In this document: in pieces, positions 1 to 8,738 of the stretch | Layout: every line of letters begins with the position of its first letter | Position numbering within the stretch: position 1 is the first letter of the stretch | NCBI RefSeq assembly: GCF_002812955.1 | Contig: NZ_PFXK01000009.1 | Location: 1-64,000 of the forward strand | Source: Vibrio sp. HA2012 | Lineage (GTDB): Bacteria > Pseudomonadota > Gammaproteobacteria > Enterobacterales > Vibrionaceae | Direction: 5' to 3' | DNA length: 64,000 nt | Translations under genes and position numbers: made by a program | Notes under the pieces: generated by a model | The model's database searches: none | What the model saw: only the letters and a program-made list of their open reading frames with translations | What the model was told of the DNA's origin: nothing

Positions 1-641
1 GCAGTAGTGAATTGACCTACTTCATAGAAGAAAGGTGCGTTCCAGATGTGGTGCAGACCGAATGGGATCAGAGAACGTTCAACGATACCGTAGATACCGA
101 ACGCCACTTCAGGAGACTGGTAAGCCGCCCACTCAGAGAATGCAGCGATACCGGCACCGATTGGTTGCCAGATAACAGCCAGAATACCAGCAACCACACA
201 CGCAGCCAGAGAGGTCACGATAGGAACGAAACGTTTACCACCGAAGAAACCAAGATAGGTTGGCAACTGGATAGTGTGGTATTTATTGAACAGCTGAGCG
301 GCAACCAGACCCATGATAACGCCACCGAAAACACCCGTTTCAGTACCCGGAGCGACAACGCCCAGAACACGAACCATGGTCAGGTAACCCAGACCAGCAG
401 CAAGAGCGGCTACCCCATCGTTTTTAGTAAAACCAAGTGCCACACCGATAGCGAACAGCAGTGACATGTTAGCAAATACACCCAGACCAGCTTCGCTCAT
501 AACCTGAGCGACAATATCAGGCAGGAATTTAGCGACTTCTGAGTTACCACCGATACCCAGCAGGATACCAGCAGCAGGCATACAGGCAACAGGAAGCATC
601 AGGCTGCGTCCCATTTTCTGCATAGTACCAAATATGTTCAT
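1..641 (-). CDS. ptsG: PTS glucose-type permease EIIC(B) component, N-terminal part (runs off the window)
   Basis: The minus strand is open from an ATG at 641 to the window edge (about 213 codons) and reads as the membrane EIIC domain of a glucose-family phosphotransferase permease. It starts MNIFGTMQKMGRSLMLPV and contains FAIGVALGFTKNDGVAALAA, YLGFFGGKRFVPI and FGLHHIWNAPF, the EIIC hallmarks shared by PtsG, NagE and MalX. It would carry a sugar across the inner membrane while phosphorylating it; the EIIB domain and C-terminus lie outside. A good ribosome site (GGAGG, about 6 nt upstream) supports the start. The N-terminus resembles NagE slightly (MNI start), but the absence of a long NagE insertion and the internal motifs favour PtsG. 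The gene is divergent from a sugar-related two-component cluster. Confidence 0.8.
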   Translation of the reverse strand, partial: MNIFGTMQKMGRSLMLPVACMPAAGILLGIGGNSEVAKFLPDIVAQVMSEAGLGVFANMSLLFAIGVALGFTKNDGVAALAAGLGYLTMVRVLGVVAPGTETGVFGGVIMGLVAAQLFNKYHTIQLPTYLGFFGGKRFVPIVTSLAACVVAGILAVIWQPIGAGIAAFSEWAAYQSPEVAFGIYGIVERSLIPFGLHHIWNAPFFYEVGQFTT

Positions 642-1152
642 ACGAACCTCCGATAATTAATCTTACTATTGACTAATAAGTAATATTTTAAGGATTTTTA
701 AATAGGTTATTTTTAATTATCAGTGTGCTTAAATAAATTGCTTAGAGGGGGTACTAAGGAATAAAAATGTTCAATCACACCGAAAATAAATGAATTTAAA
801 TTAATGTCTTCTTGACGATAAGTATATTAATAGCTAGTGAGAAATTTTTTCGGGTTCCTCGTCACGTCGAACGTAACATAACGTAACATAGCGCAAGTCT
901 TGCGTAAGAACATGGTAAAGTGCCTGTAAATTTCTATATTTGCTACCTATGAAAGCCTTACCAATGTTGGGTTTATATACTCAGGTAACCTCAGGATACT
1001 TATACAGGTAAGATTATTCTTTCTCGGGCAAGAAATCGGGCTCAGATCACAAAAAGAATTGTCTATCTCATTATTCGGAAACGAAATGAGTGAAAAATGG
1101 TGCCATTTATTAGATTCTTGACCCCATTGTAATCATTCAAGAAGTAATCAGG
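642..1152. promoter_or_regulatory. Divergent intergenic region between ptsG-like gene and response regulator
   Basis: This 511-bp AT-rich stretch holds no convincing gene and must contain both divergent promoters. The clearest structure is a head-to-tail pair of the 10-bp unit ACGTAACATA at 871-880 and 881-890. Ten-bp spaced direct repeats are the usual binding layout of OmpR-family regulators, so they are a candidate operator for the adjacent response regulator (inference). I could not fix a single promoter with confidence. Confidence 0.45.
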
Positions 1153-1884
1153 ATGAACGGAAATATACATACCAATAAACGCATTCTTGTGGTTGATGAT
1201 GATCAGGAGATCAGAGAGCTGCTGGATGAGTATCTGACCAAAGCAGGTTATACTGTGGTACTGGCATCAGAAGGCGAAGAGATGAAGCAGCGTCTGCTGG
1301 AAGGTGAACCGGATCTTATCCTGCTGGATGTGATGATGCCGGGGGATGACGGTTTTACACTATGCCAGTATGTTCGTAAATCTTCGAATGTTCCGATTAT
1401 GATGCTGACCGCTGTGTCAGAAGAGACGGATCAGATTGTCGGTCTGGAAATCGGTGCGGATGACTATGTTGCAAAACCTTTTAGTCCACGCCAGTTAACT
1501 GCACGGATAAAGGCTCTTCTGCGTCGTACACAGGTGACGGAAGTGCCACAAAGCCGCCCTCAGATCATAAAGTTTGCCAATTGGCAGTTACATGTCCAGT
1601 CACATACGCTGAAAAATATGGATGATGGAGAAGAATTTGAGCTCTCTGGTAAGGATTTTACTCTGTTGATGCTGTTTCTGGAGCATCCGAATGAAATACT
1701 GGATCGGGATTCTATTTCACAGGTAATGAAAGGTCGTGATGCACTGCCGATGGAACGTGGTATCGATGTCCAGCTAAGTCGCTTGCGTAACCGGCTGGGA
1801 GACAGTGGTAAAAGTCCTAAACTGATCAAAACCATGCGTGGCGACGGATATATTCTGGCGGCTGATGTCACCTATGAAAATTGA
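1153..1884 (+). CDS. OmpR-family response regulator (GltR-like)
   Basis: This 243-residue protein has a receiver domain (residues about 9-122; acidic pocket VVDDD, phospho-acceptor Asp59 in LLDVMMPG, Lys108 in AKPF) and a C-terminal winged-helix DNA-binding domain (about 140-238, ending TMRGDGYILAADV). It belongs to the OmpR/PhoB family but is not OmpR, which is at 29880-30599. It overlaps the downstream kinase gene by about 11 nt, so the two are translationally coupled partners. The neighbouring GtsA-like sugar-binding protein and the divergent ptsG-like gene suggest it is the counterpart of Pseudomonas GltR, the regulator of glucose uptake genes. Family membership is certain; the glucose link is inference from context. 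Confidence 0.9.
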   Translation: MNGNIHTNKRILVVDDDQEIRELLDEYLTKAGYTVVLASEGEEMKQRLLEGEPDLILLDVMMPGDDGFTLCQYVRKSSNVPIMMLTAVSEETDQIVGLEIGADDYVAKPFSPRQLTARIKALLRRTQVTEVPQSRPQIIKFANWQLHVQSHTLKNMDDGEEFELSGKDFTLLMLFLEHPNEILDRDSISQVMKGRDALPMERGIDVQLSRLRNRLGDSGKSPKLIKTMRGDGYILAADVTYEN

Positions 1885-3370
1885 GGATTATACCGAATGG
1901 TATCCAGAGGGATGGCGGCTGATAAAGGAACAGCTGGCACCGCTGATTCCCCGTTCTCTGGTCTCCCGAACCTTATGGCTGACACTGTTATCTGTGATCT
2001 TAGCTCAGTTGATCGCTACCGGGATCTGGTATACCCAGACCAAATACCGCGAACTGGAGGGCTTACGTTCGACTTCTGCCAGTATGGCGAACAACTTTGC
2101 TTCGACGGTTAACTATTTTCAGTCCCTGCCGACGGAATACCGGCATATTATTCTGGAACAGTTGCGTAATATGGGCGGTACCCGTTTTTTCGTCTCCTTT
2201 AATAAAGAGGAGATCGATATTGAGCCTATACCCAATAATGAGATGAAGCAGGCGGCTATTGAAGTATTTCAGGATGTACTGCAGGAAAAACTGCCCCGCC
2301 TGAAACATATCAATGTGGAATTTTCTCTTCCGGAAAGTCTGCATGTTCTTAGTAACGATATCTTGTTGAGTGACCTGCCTAAATCCTGGGCGCATTATAC
2401 TCTGAGCCTTGAGCCACTTAATCCGCCGATATTGGTGGTACAGATTGAGCTGGCTAAGGATGAATGGTTTTATATTGCAGCCCTGTTACCGTCTCCTTAT
2501 GTGATGATGGAAGATGAAGTTATTTCCAACCAACAGATCTTCTTTATTCTGTTTATTACCGCGTTGTTGATGATCTTTACCTATACTACGGTACGCAATC
2601 AGATTAAGCCGCTGAAACGTCTGGCTCAGGCAGCCAATGCGTTGAGTATGGATATCGATCAGCCGCCACTGAAAGAAGAAGGCGCTTCCGAGCTGATCAC
2701 CGCAACCCAGGCTTTTAACCGGATGCAGATGCGCTTACGGCGTTATATCGAAGACAGAGAACGGCTATTCAGTTCAATTTCACATGACCTGAAAACCCCT
2801 ATTACCCGTTTACGGATCCGGGCGGAGCTGATTGAAGATGAACAGCGGGCCGTGAAATTTAACCGGGATCTGGATGAACTGGAAATGATGGTTAAAGGGG
2901 CTCTTCAGGCAGTGAAAGATACGGATATCCACGAAAATATAGAAGAAGTCGATGTAATGGAACTGCTCTCTGGTATTGCCGAATTGCATAATCGTGAACA
3001 ACCGAGAGTTCATGTTCATCCGGCTCTGCTTTTTCCATTCAGTTGTAAGCCATTGGCTCTGAAGCGCTGTTTATCTAATCTGATTGATAACGGTGTGAAA
3101 TATGGCTACTACGTTACCGTGATCCCGTACGATACTCCGGAAGCTCTGGAACTGGTTATTAATGATGAAGGTCCAGGGATACCACAGGAGCAGATGGAGG
3201 ATGTATTCAAGCCACATTTCCGTATAGCCACAGATAAAGATGGCCATGGCTTAGGGATGGGAATTGCAAAAAGTATAGTGCATGCTCATGGCGGTGAACT
3301 GACGATCCAGAACCGTAAGGAAGGTGGTCTGCAGGTTAGAGTCAGCCTGCCGAGGGCGGCATTAAGTTAA
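1874..3370 (+). CDS. Sensor histidine kinase (GtrS/GltS-like), partner of the preceding regulator
   Basis: This is an inner-membrane sensor kinase of about 498 residues. It has a first membrane helix near residues 33-51, a periplasmic sensing domain of roughly 165 residues, a second helix (IFFILFITALLMIF), a HAMP-like linker, the phospho-acceptor His304 in SSISHDLKTP, and a C-terminal ATPase with the N box (NLIDNGVKYG), DEGPGIP and GLGMGIAKSIV. The reading frame extends upstream to 1838, but ATG 1874 (or 1865) gives the usual short overlap with the regulator gene. Only 30 nt separate it from a periplasmic sugar-binding protein, so that protein may present ligand to the kinase's periplasmic domain (inference). 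Confidence 0.88.
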   Translation: MKIEDYTEWYPEGWRLIKEQLAPLIPRSLVSRTLWLTLLSVILAQLIATGIWYTQTKYRELEGLRSTSASMANNFASTVNYFQSLPTEYRHIILEQLRNMGGTRFFVSFNKEEIDIEPIPNNEMKQAAIEVFQDVLQEKLPRLKHINVEFSLPESLHVLSNDILLSDLPKSWAHYTLSLEPLNPPILVVQIELAKDEWFYIAALLPSPYVMMEDEVISNQQIFFILFITALLMIFTYTTVRNQIKPLKRLAQAANALSMDIDQPPLKEEGASELITATQAFNRMQMRLRRYIEDRERLFSSISHDLKTPITRLRIRAELIEDEQRAVKFNRDLDELEMMVKGALQAVKDTDIHENIEEVDVMELLSGIAELHNREQPRVHVHPALLFPFSCKPLALKRCLSNLIDNGVKYGYYVTVIPYDTPEALELVINDEGPGIPQEQMEDVFKPHFRIATDKDGHGLGMGIAKSIVHAHGGELTIQNRKEGGLQVRVSLPRAALS

Positions 3371-3400
3371 TTTTTTTATTTTTTTTCAGGTAAGTTGAGT

Positions 3401-4645
3401 ATGTTTGTCAGATTATTATTCCGGTTAGGTATCACACTGTTCAGCCTTTCCGTTTCAGCCAGTGAGCTGGAGGTTCTGCACTGGTGGACCTCCGGAGGGG
3501 AGGCTCGCTCGGCGCAGTTACTTAAGAGCACGATGGAGGCTCAGGGACATGTATGGAAAGATTTCGCTGTTGCCGGGGGCGGGGGTGAAAGCGCCATGTT
3601 GGTATTAAAAGCCCGGGCTGTTTCCGGTAACCCTCCGACAGCAGCACAGATCAAAGGGCATGATATTCAGGAGTGGGCAAAACTGGGTTTTTTAACCAGC
3701 CTGAATGATATGGCTCAGACTGATCAGTGGGACAGCCTGTTACCTGAAGTCGTGTCCTCTACGATGAAATACCAGAATAAATATGTGGCAGTTCCGGTCA
3801 ATATTCACCGAACCAACTGGCTGTGGGCAAATCCGGAGATATTTCGCAAAGTCGGTGTCTCTCTTCCCCGTTCACTGGATGAATTCTTTGCTGTTGCCGA
3901 TGCGATTAAGGCGGCCGGTTATCTTCCTCTGGCTCACGGCAGTGAGTCCTGGCAGGATGTGACTCTGTTTGAAGGTGTCGCTCTGGCGGTATTGGGAAAA
4001 GAAGGATACCGGAAGGCTTTTGTTGATCTGGATATGGAAACGCTCTCCAGTCAGAAAATGACGGAGGTATTTCGTTATTTTCTAAAGTTTCGTGACTATA
4101 TCGATCCACAGGCACACGGCAGAGACTGGTCTGTTGCAACCAATATGGTTGGCAGTGGTCAGGCAGCCATGCAACTTATGGGAGACTGGGCCAAAGGTGA
4201 ATTTACTGCCACCGGAAAAATAGCCGGTAAGGATTATGTTTGTATTGCGGCTCCGGGAACCGAGGGACTGTTTAGTTATAACATTGACAGTTTTGTCTTC
4301 TTTAAATCCCCGGAAGGGATCCAGAAAGAGGGGCAGGAGGCGTTGGCTCAGTCGATTATGGCACAGCCTTTTCAACGGGAGTTTAGTGCAGCTAAAGGTT
4401 CTCTTCCGGCCAGAACAGATGTTCCGGAAGAAAGCTTTGATCTTTGTTCCCGATCTTCTGTTTCCGCATTTCAGCAGGCATATCAGCATGATGGTCTATT
4501 GCCCAGCCTGTCTCAGAGTATGGCAACCACCAGTTACGTGCTGAGTGCCATTTCTGATGTGGTAACGAATTTTTTCCACGATGCAGATGCGGATCCGGAA
4601 AAAGCGGCAGATCGCCTGGCTCGTGCCATTAAAGCCGCTTTGTAA
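3401..4645 (+). CDS. Periplasmic sugar-binding protein, GtsA-like (glucose/mannose ABC type)
   Basis: This secreted protein of about 414 residues begins with a signal peptide (MFVRLLFRLGITLFSLSVSA, likely cleaved before SELEV). The mature part carries the signature of the Pseudomonas glucose-binding protein GtsA: VLHWWTSGGE, AVAGGGGESAM, PVNIHRTNWLWANPE, LPLAHG.ESWQD, MGDWAKGEF and YNIDSFVFF. Such proteins normally feed an ABC permease, but no permease or ATPase gene follows; the next gene is convergent and overlaps this stop by 17 bp. It is therefore either a sensing subunit for the adjacent kinase or serves a distant transporter. A TTG at 3395 is an alternative start; ATG 3401 fits the AGG at 3388 better. 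Confidence 0.87.
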   Translation: MFVRLLFRLGITLFSLSVSASELEVLHWWTSGGEARSAQLLKSTMEAQGHVWKDFAVAGGGGESAMLVLKARAVSGNPPTAAQIKGHDIQEWAKLGFLTSLNDMAQTDQWDSLLPEVVSSTMKYQNKYVAVPVNIHRTNWLWANPEIFRKVGVSLPRSLDEFFAVADAIKAAGYLPLAHGSESWQDVTLFEGVALAVLGKEGYRKAFVDLDMETLSSQKMTEVFRYFLKFRDYIDPQAHGRDWSVATNMVGSGQAAMQLMGDWAKGEFTATGKIAGKDYVCIAAPGTEGLFSYNIDSFVFFKSPEGIQKEGQEALAQSIMAQPFQREFSAAKGSLPARTDVPEESFDLCSRSSVSAFQQAYQHDGLLPSLSQSMATTSYVLSAISDVVTNFFHDADADPEKAADRLARAIKAAL

Positions 4646-5534
4646 AAAAGCGTAATGTTGGAAACTGCAATTGCTGAACCACCAGTCCGCTAATAATCAG
4701 AAATAGTCCGCTAATGGTGGACGGGTGAATCGTTTCCCCGATGATCTGTGCCAGCAGAAACAGGGAGATAAAAGGCGATACAAAAATCAGATTACTGATC
4801 CGGGATGTATTTCTGGTTGATTTTAATGCGGTCAGCCAAAGCACAAAAGTGATGCCCATTTCGAACAATCCAACATAACTGACGGCTGCCCATTTGCTTA
4901 ATGCGGATGGCCAGCCTGCCCCTTCATACAGGGTTAGTGCTACCGCAAACGGCAGTGCCAGACTGAACCCCAGCAATACGCTTACCAGCGGATCCGCCGT
5001 GTTTTTAGCATTGAGGATCCAGTAACCGGCCCATAGCAGGGTAGAAAGCAGAGCGAGTCCGACACCTAACGGGTTGTCGAAATGTAATGACAGAAGATGG
5101 CCTTTTGTTGCAATAATGACAACACCAGAATAGCCCAACAGGCAGGCCAGCCAGTCCTGTTTACGGATTTTTTGTCCCAGAAACAGCGCTGCCATGATGG
5201 TAAGGGTAACGGCCCAGCTGTAATTGATGGGCTGGGCCAGTGAAGCAGGAAGCAGCGTATAGGCTTTAAACAGGATCAGGTAGTAAGCTAACGGATTAAT
5301 TAGGCCCAGCAACAGAAAATACAGAGGTCTGGCGGTGAATGTGGGAACTACCTGTTTCAGTTTTCCCTGCATGAAACAGAGTATCCCCAGTGTGAGAACC
5401 GATAGGGTACTGGCGACGGTCAGCATCTGAACCGGTGTGAACGCTGTCAGTGTGAGTTTAAATGCTGTCGCAACAGTTGACCACAGCAGTACTGCTGTAA
5501 GCGCAAAGCCGAATGCCCGGCGTTCATTGATCAT
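4629..5534 (-). CDS. EamA/DMT-family membrane transporter
   Basis: This 301-residue inner-membrane protein has about ten predicted hydrophobic helices in two EamA-type halves, as in drug/metabolite exporters such as RhaT and YdcZ relatives. The first helix starts AFGFALTAVLLWSTVATAFK, and the PINYSWAVTLTIMAAL segment is typical of the family. The substrate cannot be told from sequence. The frame is open further upstream, but ATG 5534 (MINERRAFGF) has an AGGAG about 8 nt before it, so I place the start there. Its 3' end overlaps the convergent sugar-binding protein gene by 17 bp. It appears to be a single-gene transcript. Confidence 0.85.
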   Translation of the reverse strand: MINERRAFGFALTAVLLWSTVATAFKLTLTAFTPVQMLTVASTLSVLTLGILCFMQGKLKQVVPTFTARPLYFLLLGLINPLAYYLILFKAYTLLPASLAQPINYSWAVTLTIMAALFLGQKIRKQDWLACLLGYSGVVIIATKGHLLSLHFDNPLGVGLALLSTLLWAGYWILNAKNTADPLVSVLLGFSLALPFAVALTLYEGAGWPSALSKWAAVSYVGLFEMGITFVLWLTALKSTRNTSRISNLIFVSPFISLFLLAQIIGETIHPSTISGLFLIISGLVVQQLQFPTLRFFTKRL

Positions 5535-5687
5535 CGATTTCTCCTTATGTGGATAAATCAGTTTAACGCTTTGATTCAAACAGTCTAGCATCCGTACTGA
5601 AGACACTCTGGTATAGACTCGATAAAAACTGGACATCCATCCAGTACATTAATACCATCAAACCAGTAACAACAGATGCAGGCTTAA

Positions 5688-7229
5688 ATGATGCAATGGA
5701 TGAGTGAATATCAGGACATCGTTCTGAGTGTACTGGCAGGCGGAGTTTTTTCTGCACTGTCCGTAGGATGGTGGATAAAACAGAAAATGCGCTTTCAGTA
5801 TCAGTTGCTGGAGCAGCAGGCCGAGGCTGAGCAAAGGCTACTGCTCAGCAAAGTGACCACACTGGAGACATCTTTAGCGGAAGCTGAGGCAGAGCTGCAT
5901 CAATTGGATGAAGAAAGGGATAGATCTGCCTTTGAGTTAAAGCAGTCACACGGCAACCTGATGGCTGCAATGGAAAAACTGCGCCATTTTGAGAATGTAG
6001 CTCAGGAACGCAGACAATTGTCAGAGCTGCTGGATATCGCCAGAGAGGATATCGGTCAGCTAAAAGCGGATCTTCGTGAGCAGGAAGCCCGACATCAGGA
6101 AGAAGCTAAAGCCAGCAGGGAAAAGTTGCAACTATTGGAGCAGGCGGAACAACGGCTGAAACAGGAGTTTGAGCAACTGGCAAATCAACTGTTTGAAGCG
6201 AAGACAGCCCGGGTTGATGAGCAGAATAAACTGAGTCTGGAACGCTTGTTGTCCCCCCTGAAAGAACAGTTGGAAGGGTTTAAAAAGCAGGTTAGTGATA
6301 GTTTCGGGACAGAGGCAAAAGAACGTCATACTTTGGTACATGAGATCCGTAACCTGCAAAAACTGAATGAACAGATGACTCAGGAAGCGCTGAATCTGAC
6401 ACAGGCACTGAAAGGTGATAATAAGCAGCAGGGTAACTGGGGTGAGGTGGTACTTGCTCGTGTGTTGGCCGAGTCCGGCTTGCGTGAAGGGCACGAATAT
6501 GAAACTCAGGTCAGTTTACAAAACGAGGCTGGTAAACGTTATCAGCCGGATGTTATTGTTCATTTACCGGATAATAAGCAGGTCGTGGTCGATTCTAAAA
6601 TGGCGTTGGTCGCGTACGAACGTTATTTTCATGCTGAAAATGATACCGAACGACAGCAGGCGTTGAGTGCTCATCTTAGTGCATTGCGGGCACATATCAA
6701 GGGTCTGAGCCTGAAAGATTATCAGCAGTTGAAGGGGATCCGCAGCCTGGATTATGTGCTGATGTTTATTCCGGTAGAGCCGGCTTTTCAGCTTGCGATT
6801 GAAGCAGACCCGAGCCTTGTTCGGGATGCGATGGACAGCAATATTATACTGGTCAGCCCAACGACTCTGTTAGTGGCTCTGCGTACGATCGATAATCTGT
6901 GGCGTAATGAGCGGCAGAATCAGAATGCTCAGTTGATTGCGGAACGAGCCGCCCGTTTGTATGACAAACTGCGTCTGTTTCTGACGGATATGGAGCAGAT
7001 GGGAACGGCTTTGGATAAAGCCGGGCAGTATTATCAGGGAGCGATGAATAAATTGTCCACCGGACGGGGTAATGTGCTACGTCAGGCGGAAGGTTTCAAA
7101 GAACTTGGTGTGGAGATTAAACGTCCTATCCCGGATAATTTATTCCGGGAAGAAAGGGCTCAGTCTCGGCCACCGGCATTAAATCCTGTGCTTGCAGAAA
7201 GACATCCGGATGAGGATACAGTAAACTGA
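5688..7229 (+). CDS. rmuC: DNA recombination protein RmuC
   Basis: This 513-residue protein has the RmuC layout: an N-terminal membrane helix (about residues 8-28), a long Gln/Glu-rich coiled coil (about 30-215), then the conserved RmuC nuclease-like core (about 245-470) with GNWGEVVLARVLAESGL, QPDVIVHLPDNKQVVVDSK and FIPVEPAFQLA. RmuC is a predicted PD-(D/E)XK nuclease that limits DNA inversions and related rearrangements. Length and domain order are normal for the family. It is the first gene of the rmuC-ubiE-ubiJ-ubiB-tatABC order conserved in enterobacteria and vibrios. A second in-frame ATG at 5691 is equally possible as the start. Confidence 0.95.
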   Translation: MMQWMSEYQDIVLSVLAGGVFSALSVGWWIKQKMRFQYQLLEQQAEAEQRLLLSKVTTLETSLAEAEAELHQLDEERDRSAFELKQSHGNLMAAMEKLRHFENVAQERRQLSELLDIAREDIGQLKADLREQEARHQEEAKASREKLQLLEQAEQRLKQEFEQLANQLFEAKTARVDEQNKLSLERLLSPLKEQLEGFKKQVSDSFGTEAKERHTLVHEIRNLQKLNEQMTQEALNLTQALKGDNKQQGNWGEVVLARVLAESGLREGHEYETQVSLQNEAGKRYQPDVIVHLPDNKQVVVDSKMALVAYERYFHAENDTERQQALSAHLSALRAHIKGLSLKDYQQLKGIRSLDYVLMFIPVEPAFQLAIEADPSLVRDAMDSNIILVSPTTLLVALRTIDNLWRNERQNQNAQLIAERAARLYDKLRLFLTDMEQMGTALDKAGQYYQGAMNKLSTGRGNVLRQAEGFKELGVEIKRPIPDNLFREERAQSRPPALNPVLAERHPDEDTVN

Positions 7230-7287
7230 ATACGCAATCCTTTGATGTCGCTGAAACAAAGGCAAAGGGATTTTAGTGAGGATAAAA

Positions 7288-8070
7288 ATGACGGATATAA
7301 GTTTAGATTCAGGGGTCGTAGTTCAGACTGAGGAAACGACTCACTTTGGGTTTCAGACCGTAGCAAAAGATAAAAAAGCAGAAAAAGTGGCGGATGTATT
7401 TCATTCTGTTGCCGGTAAATATGATCTGATGAATGATCTGATGTCTGGTGGAATCCATCGGATCTGGAAGCGTTTCACTATTGATTGCAGTGGAGCCAGA
7501 CCCGGTCAGCGGATGTTGGATCTTGGTGGTGGAACCGGGGACTTGACCGCTAAATTTTCCCGTATTGTCGGAGAAAAAGGACAGGTTATTCTGGCTGATA
7601 TTAATAATTCGATGCTGAATGTCGGGCGTGACAAGTTGCGGGACAGCGGTATCGTGGGTAATGTGCATTATGTGCAGGCAAATGCGGAAGAGCTGCCTTT
7701 TCCGGATGACTATTTTGACTGCATTACGATTAGTTTCTGCCTGCGCAATGTGACGGATAAGGAAAAGGCGCTGCGTTCTATGTTCCGGGTATTGAAACCG
7801 GGTGGTCGCCTGCTGGTTCTGGAATTCTCCAAACCAAAATTTAAAACCTTATCTAAAATTTATGATGCCTACTCTTTTCATTTATTACCGAAAATAGGCA
7901 AACTGGTTGCCAACGACTCAGACAGTTACCGTTATCTGGCGGAGTCAATCCGCATGCATCCGGATCAGGAGACACTGAAAAATATGATGGATGAAGTCGG
8001 GTTTGAAAATACTAGCTATTACAACCTTACGGGTGGTATTGTCGCCCTGCACCGCGGCTTTAAATTCTGA
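7288..8070 (+). CDS. ubiE: Ubiquinone/menaquinone C-methyltransferase UbiE
   Basis: This SAM-dependent methyltransferase of 260 residues carries out the C-methylation step in both ubiquinone and menaquinone synthesis. The SAM-binding motif I is LDLGGGTGD (residues 77-85), with the UbiE signatures [12 protein letters not shown] (44-55), [20 protein letters not shown] and [15 protein letters not shown]. The frame opens at a GTG at 7276, but that GTG is part of the ribosome site (GTGAGGAT), so ATG 7288 is the start. It lies 58 bp after rmuC and is followed closely by ubiJ and ubiB, forming the ubi operon. Confidence 0.97.
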   Translation: MTDISLDSGVVVQTEETTHFGFQTVAKDKKAEKVADVFHSVAGKYDLMNDLMSGGIHRIWKRFTIDCSGARPGQRMLDLGGGTGDLTAKFSRIVGEKGQVILADINNSMLNVGRDKLRDSGIVGNVHYVQANAEELPFPDDYFDCITISFCLRNVTDKEKALRSMFRVLKPGGRLLVLEFSKPKFKTLSKIYDAYSFHLLPKIGKLVANDSDSYRYLAESIRMHPDQETLKNMMDEVGFENTSYYNLTGGIVALHRGFKF

Positions 8071-8093
8071 GATTAACAGCCAGAGAGCACCTT

Positions 8094-8738
8094 ATGCCTA
8101 TAGAGCCCTTTGCAACCGGAATAATTGAGACAGCACTGAATACGCTGATTAATGACAATCCTGAATATCGCAGGCGGCTCTTGCGGCTGAAAGGACAGGT
8201 GTTGCAATTGTACATCCAGGACCTGAACCGGACTTTGACCTTTGTTTTCAGTCATCAGGTAGATGTACTATCCCGTTATGAGGGAGAGGCGGACTGCGTA
8301 CTGTCTCTGAGTATGACGGTGTTGCCGGAATTTCGTCAGCGACCGGATATTACCCGTTTGATCAAAGAAGATAAGCTGGATTTACAGGGTGATCATCAGT
8401 TAGCCCAGCAGTTTGCTCAACTGATGGCTGACTGCAAACCGGATCCGGAAGAGTGGTTGTCGCGGGTAACGGGTGATGTGGTTGCCCATACTCTGGTGCG
8501 GGGAGTGAAAGATATAAATTGTTGGGTAAAACAACAGGCAGAAAAAAAGCAGGCGCATCTGGCAAAGGCATTGACTGAGGAGTGGAAACTTGCTCCGGCT
8601 CCACTTGAGATTGCTTATTTCTGTGAGCAGGTGGATGAGCTTGGTAAAGCCGTCCGGCAGGCTGAAGAGCATCTGAAGGCATTATCAGATCTGGCCGGCA
8701 AACAAGCATTAAAACCACAGAGTAACCAAAGACAATGA
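8094..8738 (+). CDS. ubiJ: Ubiquinone biosynthesis accessory factor UbiJ
   Basis: This 214-residue protein has an N-terminal SCP2 (sterol-carrier-like) lipid-binding domain (about residues 10-110) and a C-terminal helical tail with coiled-coil tendency (about 165-205). Together with its position between ubiE and ubiB this identifies UbiJ, which holds the hydrophobic ubiquinone intermediates in the soluble Ubi complex with UbiK. It starts 23 bp after ubiE. Its last codon overlaps the ubiB start in an ATGA arrangement, so UbiJ and UbiB are translationally coupled. Confidence 0.93.
   Translation: MPIEPFATGIIETALNTLINDNPEYRRRLLRLKGQVLQLYIQDLNRTLTFVFSHQVDVLSRYEGEADCVLSLSMTVLPEFRQRPDITRLIKEDKLDLQGDHQLAQQFAQLMADCKPDPEEWLSRVTGDVVAHTLVRGVKDINCWVKQQAEKKQAHLAKALTEEWKLAPAPLEIAYFCEQVDELGKAVRQAEEHLKALSDLAGKQALKPQSNQRQ

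Noticed and set aside
12-464. 150-codon plus-strand open frame at the left edge
   Set aside because: It is antisense to the ptsG-like gene, whose minus-strand frame reads as conserved EIIC over the whole stretch; the plus-strand product has no recognisable pattern.
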